A stretch of DNA of 64,000 nt from the NCBI GenBank assembly GCA_023101885.1, contig JALPQD010000089.1:2899087-2963086 (forward strand), given 5' to 3'. The notes below the pieces were generated by a model that worked only from the letters and a program-made list of their open reading frames with translations, did no database searches and was not told where the DNA came from. The position numbers and the translations under genes are program-made. This DNA is from Typhlomys cinereus (taxonomy: Eukaryota; Chordata; Mammalia; Rodentia; Platacanthomyidae). Positions 35,281 to 46,934 of the stretch are shown here, in pieces; position 1 is the first letter of the stretch, and each line of letters starts with the position of its first letter.

Positions 35281-35398
35281 CAAGGACTATAGACACATAC
35301 AGCCACTCTCAGCTTCTCATGTGGGGGCCAAGAATCCAACTCAGGTCTTAATGTTGCGCAGCAAGCACTTTCCCCATTGAGCCTTCTCCCAGCCCCTG
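35010..35398 (-). repeat. B3/B4-type SINE, antisense, interrupted by (AC)n
   Basis: tatggaggtcagaaggctat and the reversed head (cagcaagcactttccccatt, gagccttctcccagcccc) bracket an (AC)n tract at 35228-35277. The inner part may include a second short element. Confidence 0.75.
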
Positions 35399-36387
35399 GA
35401 TTTTTAATAACATATATTTGTCAGTTCTGAGGAACATTTGCTTAAAGGGAAAGCAATTGTAAATGTTCAGTTCCTCAAAAAACCAAATATGAGTTAACCA
35501 AAATGGCTCCAATACGCGATAGTAAAGAAAAAAAAAAAAAAGACTCCCAGAGAATCGAAACTGAACACAAAAATTATTCTCCAAGACCACACTTGAAAAT
35601 CACTAATGAAGCTGGTAATATTTGCCCATGAGTGCTGGCTGATAAACACACTTGAAATAGATGAGAAATCTCACAAGTAAAGAAAGGAAGCAGTCTGAAA
35701 TGAAAGTAAACCACTGAAGGCAAATCTTTATGTCTGACGTCTTACCTGGAAGTTCCTCTCTCCACATTGCTGACTTCTTCTCTTTCATTTAGTTTCTTCT
35801 AAAAGCTCCTCAGACATTTTCTGCATGTTCAAGCGAAGATGTTCATGAATGGAATTCTTCTAAGTCACAGTAGTGAATTTTTTATTTTGAGATCCGTTTG
35901 TAACTGCTTGTATTGTCAATTTAGAAAAATGAAAAACCTTGGTTCTTCTCTGTGAAGCCTTTAAGATAAATATATACATTGAAACAAAAAGAAAATCTGT
36001 TTATCACATACATGGCTGATCAAAAAGCGCTGTGATCAATTGTAAGCCAATCAGAAAGATTTGCAAAGCCTCACAGAGAGCCAAAGATTTTTAAGACACA
36101 GGAGGAAATACAACGAACTTATTAAAGCATGAAAACATGTTTTAGATTGTTAATAATCAAAGAATTTCCTCGCTCAGCTGTAATAAGCACCATGTTAGAT
36201 TCATCAAACTGACAGAAATGGTACTTTCAATTGTATTCAATGTTGAAGAGGATCAGGACCTGCTAGAACGCTTATATTCTGGGTCAACTGGAACATCTAC
36301 TTTGGAAAAACAGTCTGAAATTATTTAGCTAAACTGAAAATACCACTCACAACTCAATTCTTAGATATATACTTCAGAGACACTTTT

Positions 36388-37367
36388 TTAACACATTTTT
36401 TATTATTTCCGCTCATACAAACTTAATAGGTACACCAGTTCCCTCCCTCCCTCCTTCTCCTCCCCGAACCCCCTATTTCCCCTCCCTCCCTCCCCATCCC
36501 CCAGTGCCTACCCCCAATTCCTTTATTGTGTATGCCTAACTCTCCTCTGGGTCCTCCTCTCAGATGACATACAAGGACCCAGTGGCATTTCCCTGAACAC
36601 TTTCTCGTGTTCCCCTTAAGAATAGGAACACTACTGTGGCTGTCAATCCCTTGCCTCCAAGGATCTTGGTGCCTTTAGCTGATGTTAGACTTTGTGAGGT
36701 CGAGCAAAAGGATGGGAGGAGCAACGATTTGCAAGATTTTCAACAACAGTTGGGGCCAAAGCAATCATAATGGGACTTTGCATGCCCTGCGCAATGTCCA
36801 GCGCACTGTTGCCCTCATAAAGTCTAGCATCTGTTAAGGGCACCGAGACCCCTGGAGGCAAGGGATTGACAGCCATAGTAGTGATCTTATGCTTAAGGGG
36901 AACAAGAGAATGGGCTTATGGAAATGCCACTGGGTCCTTATATGTCATCGGAGAGGAGGACCCAGTGGAGAGTTAGGCGTACACAATAAAGGACTCTCTG
37001 GGAATTGGAGGGGAGGCACTGGGAGATGGGGAGGGGGAGGAGGGGGTTCGGAGGGAGGAGGGGGGAGGGAGGGAACTGGTAAAAAAATTTTAAAATGTAT
37101 AATTAAATTTTTAATAAAAAAAAAAGACTTTGTGAGGTCAATAGTGTGTTGGACATTGCGCAAGGCATGCAAAGTCCTATTATGATTGCTTCGGCCCTAA
37201 CTAGTGTGGAGAATCTTGCAAATCATTGCTCCTCCCATCCTTTTGCTTTTACAATCTTACCACCCCCTCTTCCGCAAATGTCCCTCAGCTTCAGGATGGG
37301 GGGAGATTAGGCTTCAGAGACTCTATATCAACCACATAGAACTAGGCCAGCCTAATCTCCCCCCATC
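36388..37367 (-). mobile_element. L1 3' end, antisense, carrying a nested L1; 13-bp target-site duplication
   Basis: The outer element is flanked by cagagacactttt at 36375-36387 and 37368-37380. Its halves, 36388-36701 and 37125-37367, read as one L1 3' UTR on the minus strand: reversed A-tail, caaacttaataggtacacca, C/T-rich tract, ggctgtcaatcccttgcctc, then, past the insert, ggacattgcgcaaggcatgc and tcctattatgattgcttcgg. It ends in a perfect 20-bp inverted repeat. Confidence 0.9.
36702..37124 (+). mobile_element. Younger L1 3' end inserted in opposite orientation, 15-bp target-site duplication
   Basis: Flanked by agactttgtgaggtc at 36687-36701 and 37125-37139. Reads in sense: gagcaaaaggatgggaggag, caatcataatgggactttgc, caagggattgacagccatag, tgccactgggtccttatatg, G/A-rich tract and A-rich tail. 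Same family as its host, so the two form long complementary arms. Confidence 0.92.
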
Positions 37368-37368
37368 C
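37294..37368. repeat. Perfect 20-bp inverted repeat with 35-bp loop
   Basis: ggatggggggagattaggct at 37294-37313 pairs fully with agcctaatctccccccatcc at 37349-37368. It sits at the 5' truncation end of the outer L1; a short inversion during integration could produce it. Confidence 0.95.
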
Positions 37369-37888
37369 AGAGACACTTTTGTATGTAATATATAGTATAA
37401 TATAGAGAGACAAATAGGAGAGATGTAAAACAATAGTTGTAATGTCACTGTCAATAAAATCTAAAGGTATCATAATAAAAAATCAATACATAAATTATAA
37501 TGCACAGTAGCTCTAATAGTGAGGATGGATGAACAGTGCTCTATGCATCCATATGGATGATACTCATAAATACACTATGGACTCCAAGAAGTCAGTTATC
37601 GTAAATGCATACAGTGTTATTTCATGCAAGTTCCAGATATTATGTAATGAAATACATAATAACACTGTAGCTGTAATTAGGGAATGATATGCCATAAATT
37701 TAGAAGAATTACCCATGGAAGGGAAGTAGATAGGGAGAAACTGATCAGGAGAATAGCATCTACAATAATTCTTTGTTATTTTTAATTTTTTATTGCTGCA
37801 TTAATTATGTAATAGTGCTTTTGCATAAACTCCAAGGTTTATATAATCTCTCAAGTGAGTGATGAGTTACTCCCTTCCCCATTATAAC

Positions 37889-37936
37889 ACACACATACAC
37901 ACACACACACACACACACATACATCACACCACACAC
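37889..37936. repeat. (CA)n microsatellite, interrupted
   Basis: CA units with catac and cacacc interruptions. Confidence 0.9.
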
Positions 37937-38184
37937 AGTCTCACTGTTTTTGTTTTTGTTGTTTTTTTTACAAAAGTTGAAACTACAGCTGTTGCACAGA
38001 TGTGATCTAGGATGCATGAGGACCTGGATTTGTTACCAGCTCTCAAAGACAGAGAGAAAAAAAAGTGACATCAGAATACTGTTTATTAAGTGCTCAGATT
38101 ATCTTGATTTTTTAAAAATGAATCTGATTGAATTATAAATGAATAACATTGGAATAATGACAACTGGAGAGCAAGGTAGTATTA

Positions 38185-38362
38185 TTTCTACCATGTACTG
38201 AGCATTTAAACATATGTCAGGCATGTTCTTCATTTCTTCCTCCTTATAATACCATGAAGCACAGCAATGTGCCCAGCTTTGCAGAGAGAGCACCGTGAAT
38301 GAGAAAGGTTAAGAAATATGACTTATTCTAAGTCTGCAAAGTGGCCATTCTGAAATTCCAGT
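38185..38362 (-). repeat. MIR/L2-type fossil, antisense
   Basis: catgtactgagcatttaaac, tcctccttataataccatga, gagaaaggttaagaaatatg: diverged reverse MIR order. Confidence 0.55.
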
Positions 38363-38364
38363 TC

Positions 38365-40220
38365 CATCTGCCAGGCCCAGGCCTGCTGTCTCCATTCTGT
38401 TGCCCTCACTCTCCTGGAGTTAATACTTCCCCCTGCAGAAAGACAGTACTAGAGAGAAACTGATCCTTAGCTGAAGTCTGAGGACAAATGATGTCTTTAT
38501 TGGACTTCCCTCCAGCCCTTCCTTGTTGTAACTTTCCACAAGACTAAGCAACTCACATTATCATAACATTAGTGCACCTCCCACTGCCAGGATGGAGCTG
38601 AACTTCACTGGAAAATAATGACCCAAGAGATCTAATCAGCAGGAAGGCGCAGACCTTGCGTTCAGTGCTGTGTCGGGGCATGGGTCAAGTCAATTACATT
38701 TTATGTAATGACCAGATTTTCATCCCGGAACATGTCGCATAATTAGCTGCAATGAAAAATGTTGAAAATGGTTTGTAAGAAAATTAATGAACTCAGAAAG
38801 CAGGAAGCCGTGCTCATCTCAGAATTGATATTTGAAATCCAGAAGCATGCACTTCGTTCATTTCCTCTGCCCGTGATTTATTCCCACTGCAGTGCATTAA
38901 TCTCTCTTCTGGCTGGCAAATATTGTACAAAGACTTCATCTTCCTTTCCAAGACAAGGTGCTCATGGCAAAGCCCTTTGCAAGTTAGAGTCTGACTTGCC
39001 GGAGAATATCTGGCAGGTCCGACAGCGCAACAAAGACAGGGACAATTCTAGTCTCATCAAGTATACAACACTAGATTGCCAAAGAAGTCAGAACTTTAAA
39101 AAAAAATCCCAACTAATGTTCTTTTTTTTCCAACTAACGTTCTTAAGAATTTAACCAAATCATATTTATTTTGCAAGGTACAGTTCTCAAACTTTGCTGA
39201 TCCTACAAAATATTTGACTGGGAAGCCACCAAGTGGTTCAAACAAATAAAAACAGAATCCTTTCCTCCATTCCATTTCCTCCACCATTAAGAATTCAGGT
39301 TATTTGGAAACTACTGGCCCATCTGTTTAATGTCTGAAACTCTTCAATAGTATTTAGGACCTTTTGCAAAATAAATTCAGAATGTCCTATGTCCTTGAGT
39401 TAGGAAGGGAGGGAAAACTCAGTCTTTCCCCTAACATGAAGCCGTTGGCCTTTGCATTATTCCTTGGTAGACATTTTTGGGTCACGAGCTAAGTTCCAAA
39501 TCCTACAGAGACTGTAGATTGTCTTGCGCTGTCCTTGCATGTCCTTAGTTCAGTTCAGGAACTGGGACAGACTTCTAAGATAAATCACACCACAATCTGC
39601 CTTATGTTAAATGACTATTGAAATATCTATCAAACATGTCAATACCTACAAGATAATTTTTTTCAAATTCCCAAACCAACTTTGTTTATCATTGTTGTTA
39701 GCATTTTTTTTGCATCATCATCTGGAAGCAAACAGAATCCTTCTTATCTATCTGCACACAAGATAAAGCCTCTTGATTGTTCTGACTATAGAGTGCATTT
39801 GAGAACCCTCACCTAATAACCCCACCATGCTGCTACTGAGGGAACTGAATATGTCACAGGAAAGACAGGAGTTTCCAGTGATGGCTCTTGCTTTTGGGTG
39901 AGTCATGAGGCAGTCATGAGCCCCAGGGCAGATGCCCCCATCACACATCACCCACTATTAAGAGTCCTGCATCTACTGCATCTGTCTGTTGTATCAGTTG
40001 ATCCCACCTGTCTGGATCATCTGTGTACAGCCACTGCGATCATTCATGTCATCCAGACAAGTATTCCGAAGTACCACTAATTGAAGGCTGCCAGTTTAGA
40101 TGTATTAATTTTACACATTCAGGAATAAAGCTGAGTTGTCATAGAAGAAAAGGAGATATAGGAAAGTTTTGAAATAAAACATTTCATTTCCCTCACCACA
40201 GGTTGGTTCCTGTGATAATA
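38365..40220. other. Repeat-poor single-copy stretch
   Basis: No interspersed repeat recognised over about 1.8 kb. It holds a 131-codon open frame (38759-39154, +) with no recognised motif; the Phe run near its end comes from a T tract. Best seen as non-coding intron. Confidence 0.45.
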
Positions 40221-40226
40221 AAGTGG

Positions 40227-40227
<1 letters not shown>

Positions 40228-40263
<36 letters not shown>

Positions 40264-40507
40264 CGTGCGCGTGTCTGTGTCTGTATCTGTATATGGTGTA
40301 TTCGAGAATTATGTGTATGTCTGTGAAGACTCAAGTATAACTTGGAATTATCCTGGATTACTCTTTTTCCTTTTCCCTTTGCTCTAGGGTTTCCCAGGCT
40401 CTACCTTCCATGTCTGCACCAGCAGTTTTTACATGGGATCTGGGATCCACTCTCAGATCCTTTTGCTTGCAAGGCAGAGGATTAACCCCTGAGTCATCTC
40501 TCCAGTT
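40228..40507 (-). repeat. Long-body SINE, antisense, with (TG)n
   Basis: (TG)n with tgcgtgcgcg interruptions, then gtgaagactcaagtataact, gaattatcctggattactct, gctctagggtttcccaggct, tttttacatgggatctggga, gcttgcaaggcagaggatta, and reversed head tgagtcatctctccag. Confidence 0.88.
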
Positions 40508-40944
40508 CATGAGATCCTGTTAGATGCATCAATAATGCATACACTCATCTTCTGAACAATTTGCTGGTCATGTCTTCATGCCCTTGGTTTCTAGGCTCAG
40601 AACCTGCCACACAAGGTAGATCTCAACAAATGTCAGTCACTGTCTCTTTGGCTTGCACTGATTGGAGGCAGCTTGTCTGACAATCTGAAGGCTACAGAAC
40701 ACTATTGAGAATTGGCTAGTTGCCAAAGTAGATGTTAGCAAGAACATGAATGTTTTAAACTCATAAGCTTGATTCAAAAGATTTTCATAGTCTCTTGTGA
40801 TCTGTTGAAAAGTGTAATTATTCCAGTTTTTAAAAATATACTTCTAGGCTTACAAGTAAGTTGACACATTTTACCTAGTATCTCTATGGTCCCTTGGCCA
40901 GTACAGCATAATATATAATTCTTTTTAATTTACAAATAAATCTT

Positions 40945-41130
40945 GGGACTAGGGAGATGGTTCAATCAGTAAAGTGCTTGCCACTCAAGCATGAGGATCT
41001 GAGTTCAGATCCCAAGAACCTCCAGCACCCACATCAAAAGTGCTGGAAGGTCAAGTCAGGCAGAGTTTGTTGGGCAGGTAGTGTATTGAATAAGTGAGTT
41101 CCCCAGGCAGTGAGACCCTGTCAAAGCACA
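40945..41130 (+). repeat. B3/B1-like SINE, sense
   Basis: Head tgggactagggagatggttc, gtgcttgccactcaagcatg, gagttcagatcccaagaacc; later gtgagaccctgtcaaagcac, a B1-like end. The composite order is like B4 but not clean. Confidence 0.65.
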
Positions 41131-41438
41131 AACATAATAGGTTGATTAGAATACTTGCTCTTGCTATATCCAAAGCCCCAAAAGAAATAAGGCTAGAAAT
41201 AGGGGAACCTGGTGAGTAATTACAGAGGAAGCAACCCAGTAAGGTTTGAGTGTGTGACCGACTTAAGGTAGGGGCAGAAAGCTTTAAGCATCTCAGTAGC
41301 CTTGAAGACATCACTCCTTGATGCATGTTATGAATGGAATGTTGAATAACAGTCATGATTCAGTTTCTCTGAATTAAGAGTATTCGATTGTTAAAGTAGT
41401 GAAATAAAACATCTTTTTTTTTAGAAAAAATTTTGTCT

Positions 41439-41755
41439 GGGGCTGGAGAGATGGCTTAAGGGTTAAGCTTCTGTCTCTCAAGCAGAAGGACCTGAGTTCA
41501 GATCCCAGATCACATGCAAAAATGCCAGGCAGAAATGGTAGCAGAACTGCACTTCTGGCCCTGGAAGGTAGAATCTGGGAAATCCCAGAGCAAACTGGAA
41601 AGGACTTAGAGCAATTCAGGATCATTCCTGAAGTCACCCTTGGATCTCTACAGACATACATAGTCAATTACCCTCTACTACACATGGTCAACTTCCCCCT
41701 ACCAACACACAGATATACACAGTTTGCAAAAATAGAAAGATAAACAAAAGAAACA
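41439..41755 (+). repeat. Long-body SINE, sense
   Basis: ggggctggagagatggctta, gagttcagatcccagatcac, aaaaatgccaggcagaaatg, gcacttctggccctggaagg, gaatctgggaaatcccagag, ggatcattcctgaagtcacc, cttggatctctacagacata and an A-rich tail. This is a good reference copy for the family body. Confidence 0.9.
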
Positions 41756-41867
41756 GTTTTGCCTAAGATAGCATTTGTGTGAGTGCATGGTTCCCAATGA
41801 CTCTAAGCAGTAAACTTTAATATGTGTTAGGATGTTTGATTTACTGCACAACTAATATTTACGTATC

Positions 41868-42060
41868 TCTGTGTATATATCATTTCATTTATGTCCCCAA
41901 ACAATCCTGTTGGGTACATATTATTGAATCCGAAGTGCAGATGAGCAAATGAACCTCAAGCAGAGGAAACAATGGAAAACTCTATGTGTAGAAATGAACA
42001 CAAATACCCAGATTCTATGGCACCATCACAAGCCAGGTCTCACATAGCGAGATGAGAATC
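41868..42060 (-). repeat. MIR-type fossil, antisense
   Basis: tcatttatgtccccaaacaa, tcctgttgggtacatattat, gatgagcaaatgaacctcaa and cacaagccaggtctcacata are a diverged reverse MIR. Confidence 0.5.
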
Positions 42061-42639
42061 TTATTACATATCAGTAAACTCTAGGTGCTTAGAGTTTGTT
42101 CCCATGTCTCTCACTTTATGGTGGTGCTTAGAAATGTCTTAGATGGGTTTGGGGGAGTACATAGAAAATAATAATTTCTCTGAAAAAACTATAAAGTCAA
42201 GGAGAGCAGGCAGGGATTTGGGGAACAGAGAAAGTTATCAGCATCAACAGGAAATGCAGAACTAAGCATATCATCTTGTCCATACAAAAATATAAACCGT
42301 GTGAAATGATTTTGAGATGTAATTGCCAATATCAGGTAATACAGGCAGCTTAGTCAAATGAGGAGCTTCAAGCCACAAGTCTAGTCTCTCAAGTTCTTGT
42401 CCAATGTTGTAAGTCTAGACAGCCTGTTTAATTGTGCTCTCCCTTGACCCCTTCAGATGTACTGGGAAAATGATAATATTTGCCTTCAGGAAAATGCTAT
42501 AATGATAATCATAAGAAATGTCAGGACATTCAAAGGTCACCTATTCTGTATAAGCACAGATTTTATTTCTGTTTCGTGAGTCTCTGGATAAAAGTGGAAA
42601 ATTTCTCTTTTATTGCTTTGCTTTTCTTTCTTTTTTTTT

Positions 42640-42947
42640 AAGGAAACAAAGGGGTTTTTATTCGTGCTTTCAATCTGGTTACAGTTCATAGTGAAGCTTA
42701 GCAGGAGAACTCATACCAATACCAGGAAGCGAGGGAACTGGCCAAACCATATCCACAGGAACTGTTGATAGAGGGACAAGCCTTCTCACCTGCCAGTCAG
42801 TGAGTCTGCCTAAGAATGACAAATATGCCAGCTTACTAAACCATCTCCCTCCCTCTTGTCTACCTGTCCAAGGAATATCCCACACACCATGGACCGGGTC
42901 TTCCTACATCAATCAGATAATCTCCTGTAGGTTTGCCCACAGCTTGT
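42640..42947 (-). mobile_element. MaLR-like LTR (group M), antisense, truncated
   Basis: Same order as the copies at 24166 and 45640: caaaggggtttttattcgtg, actcataccaataccaggaa, gcgagggaactggccaaacc, acaccatggaccgggtcttc, gataatctcctgtaggtttg. Cut short at a T-rich retroposon tail. Confidence 0.62.
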
Positions 42948-43080
42948 CTTTTTTAATTTTTATTTATTTTTCTAGTTTTACAAGCATATGTACTCAATCC
43001 CTGTTTCCCAGTACATATCCCTGTTTCCCTCTATCCCCACTCCCTCCCATCACCCCCTTCCCTTTCGTTTTATTTTCTTT
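42948..43080 (-). repeat. Retroposon 3' tail (family R), antisense, short
   Basis: ttttaatttttatttatttt, agttttacaagcatatgtac, tcaatccctgtttcccag and a C/T-rich tract; only the last ~130 bp of the family is present. It breaks the MaLR-like copy before it. Confidence 0.65.
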
Positions 43081-43604
43081 AGCACACATTTATTATGAGT
43101 AGAGGCACAGAGGTAAATCAGGCTTTCCTCCCATGCCAGGCCAGCAGTCCTGACACCCAACATGCAATGTACACACTATGGGCACACTGGTGTTGGCCAG
43201 TTTTTTTTCATCTCCTTTTTGTATGTGATTGGTGACCCTTGGTATGACTGAAATGAGATTAACCCCTGGGTTTCCAGGCTCCCCAAACTCACGTGTGTTT
43301 CTATCATCACAGAATTGCCTCAGTTTCTCAAGGAGAAAACTTGGTATATCTGTATAGGAGCTCCAATGAAGATCTGCGCATAGTGAGGAATCTAAGGTCT
43401 GAACAAAAAGCTCTGGGAGCTGAAAAATGAAAGCAATCATTTTAGACTAGGTCTGTCAGACTGTGTTTTCAGAAGACAAGACATTTGGAATAGACTTGGG
43501 AGGGTAACCAAAACAGACAGAAAAAGAGATGCTTACTTTAGACAGTGAGAAAGACATAAAGACGTGGAGATAAGATACTTAAAATTTAAAATGTTGTTGC
43601 TCTG

Positions 43605-43705
43605 GGGATAGTGGCGGATGTCTGTACCCCATACTCTTACTCAAGGATAGCTTATGCTACATAGCAAGATTCCGTCTCCAAAATGAAACAAAAAGGTAAA
43701 AAAAA
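43605..43705 (+). repeat. B1 SINE, sense, partial
   Basis: gatagtggcggatgtctgta, then gatagcttatgctacatagc, aagattccgtctccaaaatg and an A-tail; the middle is missing. Confidence 0.65.
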
Positions 43706-44027
43706 AAAAAGTGGAGATAAACAGGAAATCATGTGTTTGACAATGAATGACAGTATGGTTAAAACAAAAGTTTTTAAAAATCTGATTTTTTTAAATAAAA
43801 TAATGTCGGTCCCAGCTGTGAAGGACCTTGACTATTATAGTAAACAGTGTGGAACTCCCTTCAAACTGTGAGGACCTGAAACAAAGGAGTAATGTAATTA
43901 TATTAGCAATTTAGAAACTACCCTAATTACAATGGAAGGATGGGTGATAGACAACTGAAAACTGAAGTTGGTAGCCAGTTCAGGTGGTAGTGTAGTGATG
44001 CGGGTAAGTATTTAAAATACTTGGATT

Positions 44028-44208
44028 GGGTTGTCCAAATGGCTCAGCAGGTAAAGGCACTTGCAGCTGAGACTGAAAACTTAAGTTCAATCCCCGGAAA
44101 CCAAAGATGGAAGGAGAGACCCCACTCCCACAAGTTGTCCTCTGACGTCAACAACAGAGCCATTGTATACTCCCCACCCCAAGCACAATAAATAAATTTA
44201 AAAGACTG
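44028..44208 (+). repeat. B3 SINE, sense
   Basis: gggttgtccaaatggctcag, gtaaaggcacttgcagctga, gttcaatccccggaaaccaa, ggaaggagagaccccactcc, cacaagttgtcctctgacgt, and tail caataaataaatttaaaa. A typical B3. Confidence 0.88.
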
Positions 44209-45304
44209 AGATCTGGATTAAAGCAAAGATGATAAGACATGAGTCCCCGGAGTCACCTCTTCCTTCCCACACAAGTTTTCTTACATGTCCTTCAACGTGT
44301 TCTCTTCATTAGCTCCCATTCCTAGGAATTTTCTCAGAATCTAATATAAATCTTAATTGCTTCAATCGAAGAAAACTAAGCCTCCAAGTTTATTCTTTAT
44401 GAACCAATTACACGTTCTTTAGGCACACTGTCAGCTTAAACAAAATCGTGCATCAGAAATATCTATGCAAATTAAGAGCATTACATAAAAATTATCCACC
44501 TTGTGAGACTGACTGTATCAGCTAGGCTCACACGTTGCTACAGTAACCTTGAACTTAAGGCAACAGATGTTTCTTCTCACTCCTCACTATGCAGCAACTG
44601 GAGATGGAGATAGGGCTCTGTGCCATAGAGTCAGCTTCAATCTTGGAACTGCACCATTGGAAATAAGTTCTCAATAGCCAAGGCAGAAGAGAGAGGATCG
44701 CCTGCTGATGAATCCCAGACCACTGATCCAAACAAACACTAAATCCTGCTAAAATGAAAGGCTCCCAGGAACTAGGGAAACCATGTGGATCTTCAGAAAG
44801 CTGTCCGTGTTTCATGCATAGTATTTCTGCACAGGTTGCAAAATTTGCACTTTCTCCTCTAATGTCCTTTTATGTCCTGAATTGCTATTATGTTTACCTA
44901 GATTTATTTTTGGCTTTAAATGTGTATAACTCATTTTAAGTCATCTTAATGGGACTTATTCACACTCCATGGAGGAAAGAGCTTATTTATGCTGCTTTCT
45001 TGTCATGTGATTGGAGTTTCATTGCTTAAGTGATGGGGATGTTATAACCTAGAGAATTTTCTATTTTTATCCTAATAGCTAGCTTTAAGCAGTATCATCT
45101 TGTCAACCATGGACTTCTATCTATTATTTCTCTCTACCGTCAATTGAGATTCACTATTTCTTATAAAAAGTTGTAGATTTGAGGTAGAAGTTGAAGGACT
45201 GTTGGCGCTGTTTACAACCAAACATTAAGAAAAAAAATTGTTTTAAACAAAATACAGTGGATATTTTTAAAAGCCTGCTAAAAATAGCAACCACATCTTG
45301 GAGT

Positions 45305-45432
45305 CATTGCTGCGTGTGAGGCATTTTACAGAGATCGTTTTGTGTCATCTTCGTAACCTGAACCTTTGATGCATAAAGATAACTCATTCATAACCACACA
45401 GCTAGAAGTAGAACAACCAGGGTATGAAATGG
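45305..45432 (-). repeat. MIR fragment, antisense
   Basis: cattttacagagatcgtttt, gataactcattcataaccac, acagctagaagtagaacaac: reverse MIR end. Confidence 0.6.
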
Positions 45433-45631
45433 GATTGCTTTTCCTCTAAAGTCTTTTACTAGCATCAAGGAAAACCAGCCCTACAAGCATGGCTGTTTTA
45501 CCCACCGTTGATATTCTCAATGCCGGATGAAGCTCTGATAAAGCTGTCTCTGAGTTAGAGACGTATCCCAAGGCAACAGTTAATAAATACCACATACGAC
45601 TTATAGCAGCTAGTTTGCATATTGCCAAGAA

Positions 45632-46035
45632 GTTCACAACAGCTTAAGGGCAGAACAAGGGGTTTATCATTGCTTATGATTCCTGATTATAGGTCCCTGT
45701 CCGGCTTGGCAGGGGAGCTCATACCAACACCAGGAACAGAGGGAACTGGCCATGCCACATCTATATGCCCACAGGACTGCTGAAAAAGGAAGAACAACCA
45801 TTCCTTGCCAGACCAGCATGTCTGGCCAAGTATTCCAAAGGATGCCAACTTCCTTAACCAGTTCCTTCCATCTTAATCACCTCCCCAGGCCTAGTCCCAT
45901 GCACCATGGGCTGACCTTCCTTATCAGTCAATCTCCTGCAGGCTTGCCCAGGGTTCAACTCAATTCTTCACAACTGTGCCCAGACCTCAAGCCTTCCATT
46001 GTCAGGTTGACACCTATATCTAACTATGGCACGAC
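45632..46035 (-). mobile_element. MaLR-like LTR (group M), antisense
   Basis: aagggcagaacaaggggttt, ccggcttggcaggggagctc, ataccaacaccaggaacaga, gccagaccagcatgtctggc, gcaccatgggctgaccttcc, aatctcctgcaggcttgccc, cattgtcaggttgacaccta. The best preserved member of the group here. Confidence 0.65.
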
Positions 46036-46049
46036 CTTTGGAGTAAGAC

Positions 46050-46185
46050 TGCATGAGTTACAAGTTACAGAACTGGCTTTGAGATTTCCTAAGTGTGGGA
46101 ACTTGGGCAGGATGCTTTAAACCTCTCCCTACCTCTTTTCCTCTTCTGAAAAAAAATGACTAAAAAATAATGTCTACTCAATGTT
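46050..46185 (+). repeat. MIR fragment
   Basis: gttacagaactggctttgag, gtgtgggaacttgggcagga, tgctttaaacctctccctac, ctcttttcctcttctgaaaa: MIR core in sense. Confidence 0.7.
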
Positions 46186-46319
46186 GTTAAAACTCTTAGA
46201 ATTGTAGATGGCGTGTGATTAATATTGGCTAGTATTATTTATTTCTGATCACGTTCCTTGAAGACATGGGTGAAAATAATGATCAAAACAGTAGACTTAA
46301 AGAACTCACTGTATAATTT

Positions 46320-46455
46320 ATAAACACAAGTCATTTCACTTGGTCCTCCTAACAGCCCTGTGGGTTGTCCTCATCAAAGAGACTAAACTTGAAGCACAGA
46401 GAAGTGTGGTGATTTACCACAGTCGCCAAGCTGTTAGGTTGCAGAACTGGGAGCC
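46320..46455 (-). repeat. MIR fragment, antisense
   Basis: cttggtcctcctaacagccc, tgtgggttgtcctcatcaaa, cacagtcgccaagctgttag, gttgcagaactgggagcc. Confidence 0.72.
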
Positions 46456-46934
46456 ATCCTCGCTTTATCAAGGCTACAATAGTACTTATTGTTCTTTAAT
46501 AAAATGCTCAAGACCTGGAGTGGTGAGGAAAGGAAAGCCCTGAGTGTAAGTTGGGTTAATCAGTATGGACAGCACAGGCTGACCGCACCCTGCCTTCTGG
46601 CTCCTGCCCCCACTGTGTTCCTGGCCTGGCTAAGGCCACTGTCCAGATTCTGACTGATTGTGGAAGGCGTGCCCTTATCCAGGCCCTGTCTGGAACTTGG
46701 CTCCTTCCTGTTGCCTTTACTACTGCTAAGTAATTACAAGTGAACTCTGGCTAGCTGCCACACCTACTCTAGTACTTATATTTACTTTTTTATTATATTA
46801 CATTTCTGGATTCACTCTGGAGTAGTTAGCCTTAACTTACCCAAGTTTAGTTTTACTTAATACTTTCTTCACATTTCTTTTTATCCTTGGACATTGCTGG
46901 GTTTTCAAAGTTTTTTTTTTAAGTGAAAGGTCAG

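Noticed and set aside
38759..39154. 131-codon open frame on the + strand
   Set aside because: No recognised domain; the end is a T-tract artefact; no Kozak context or neighbouring exon could be supported.
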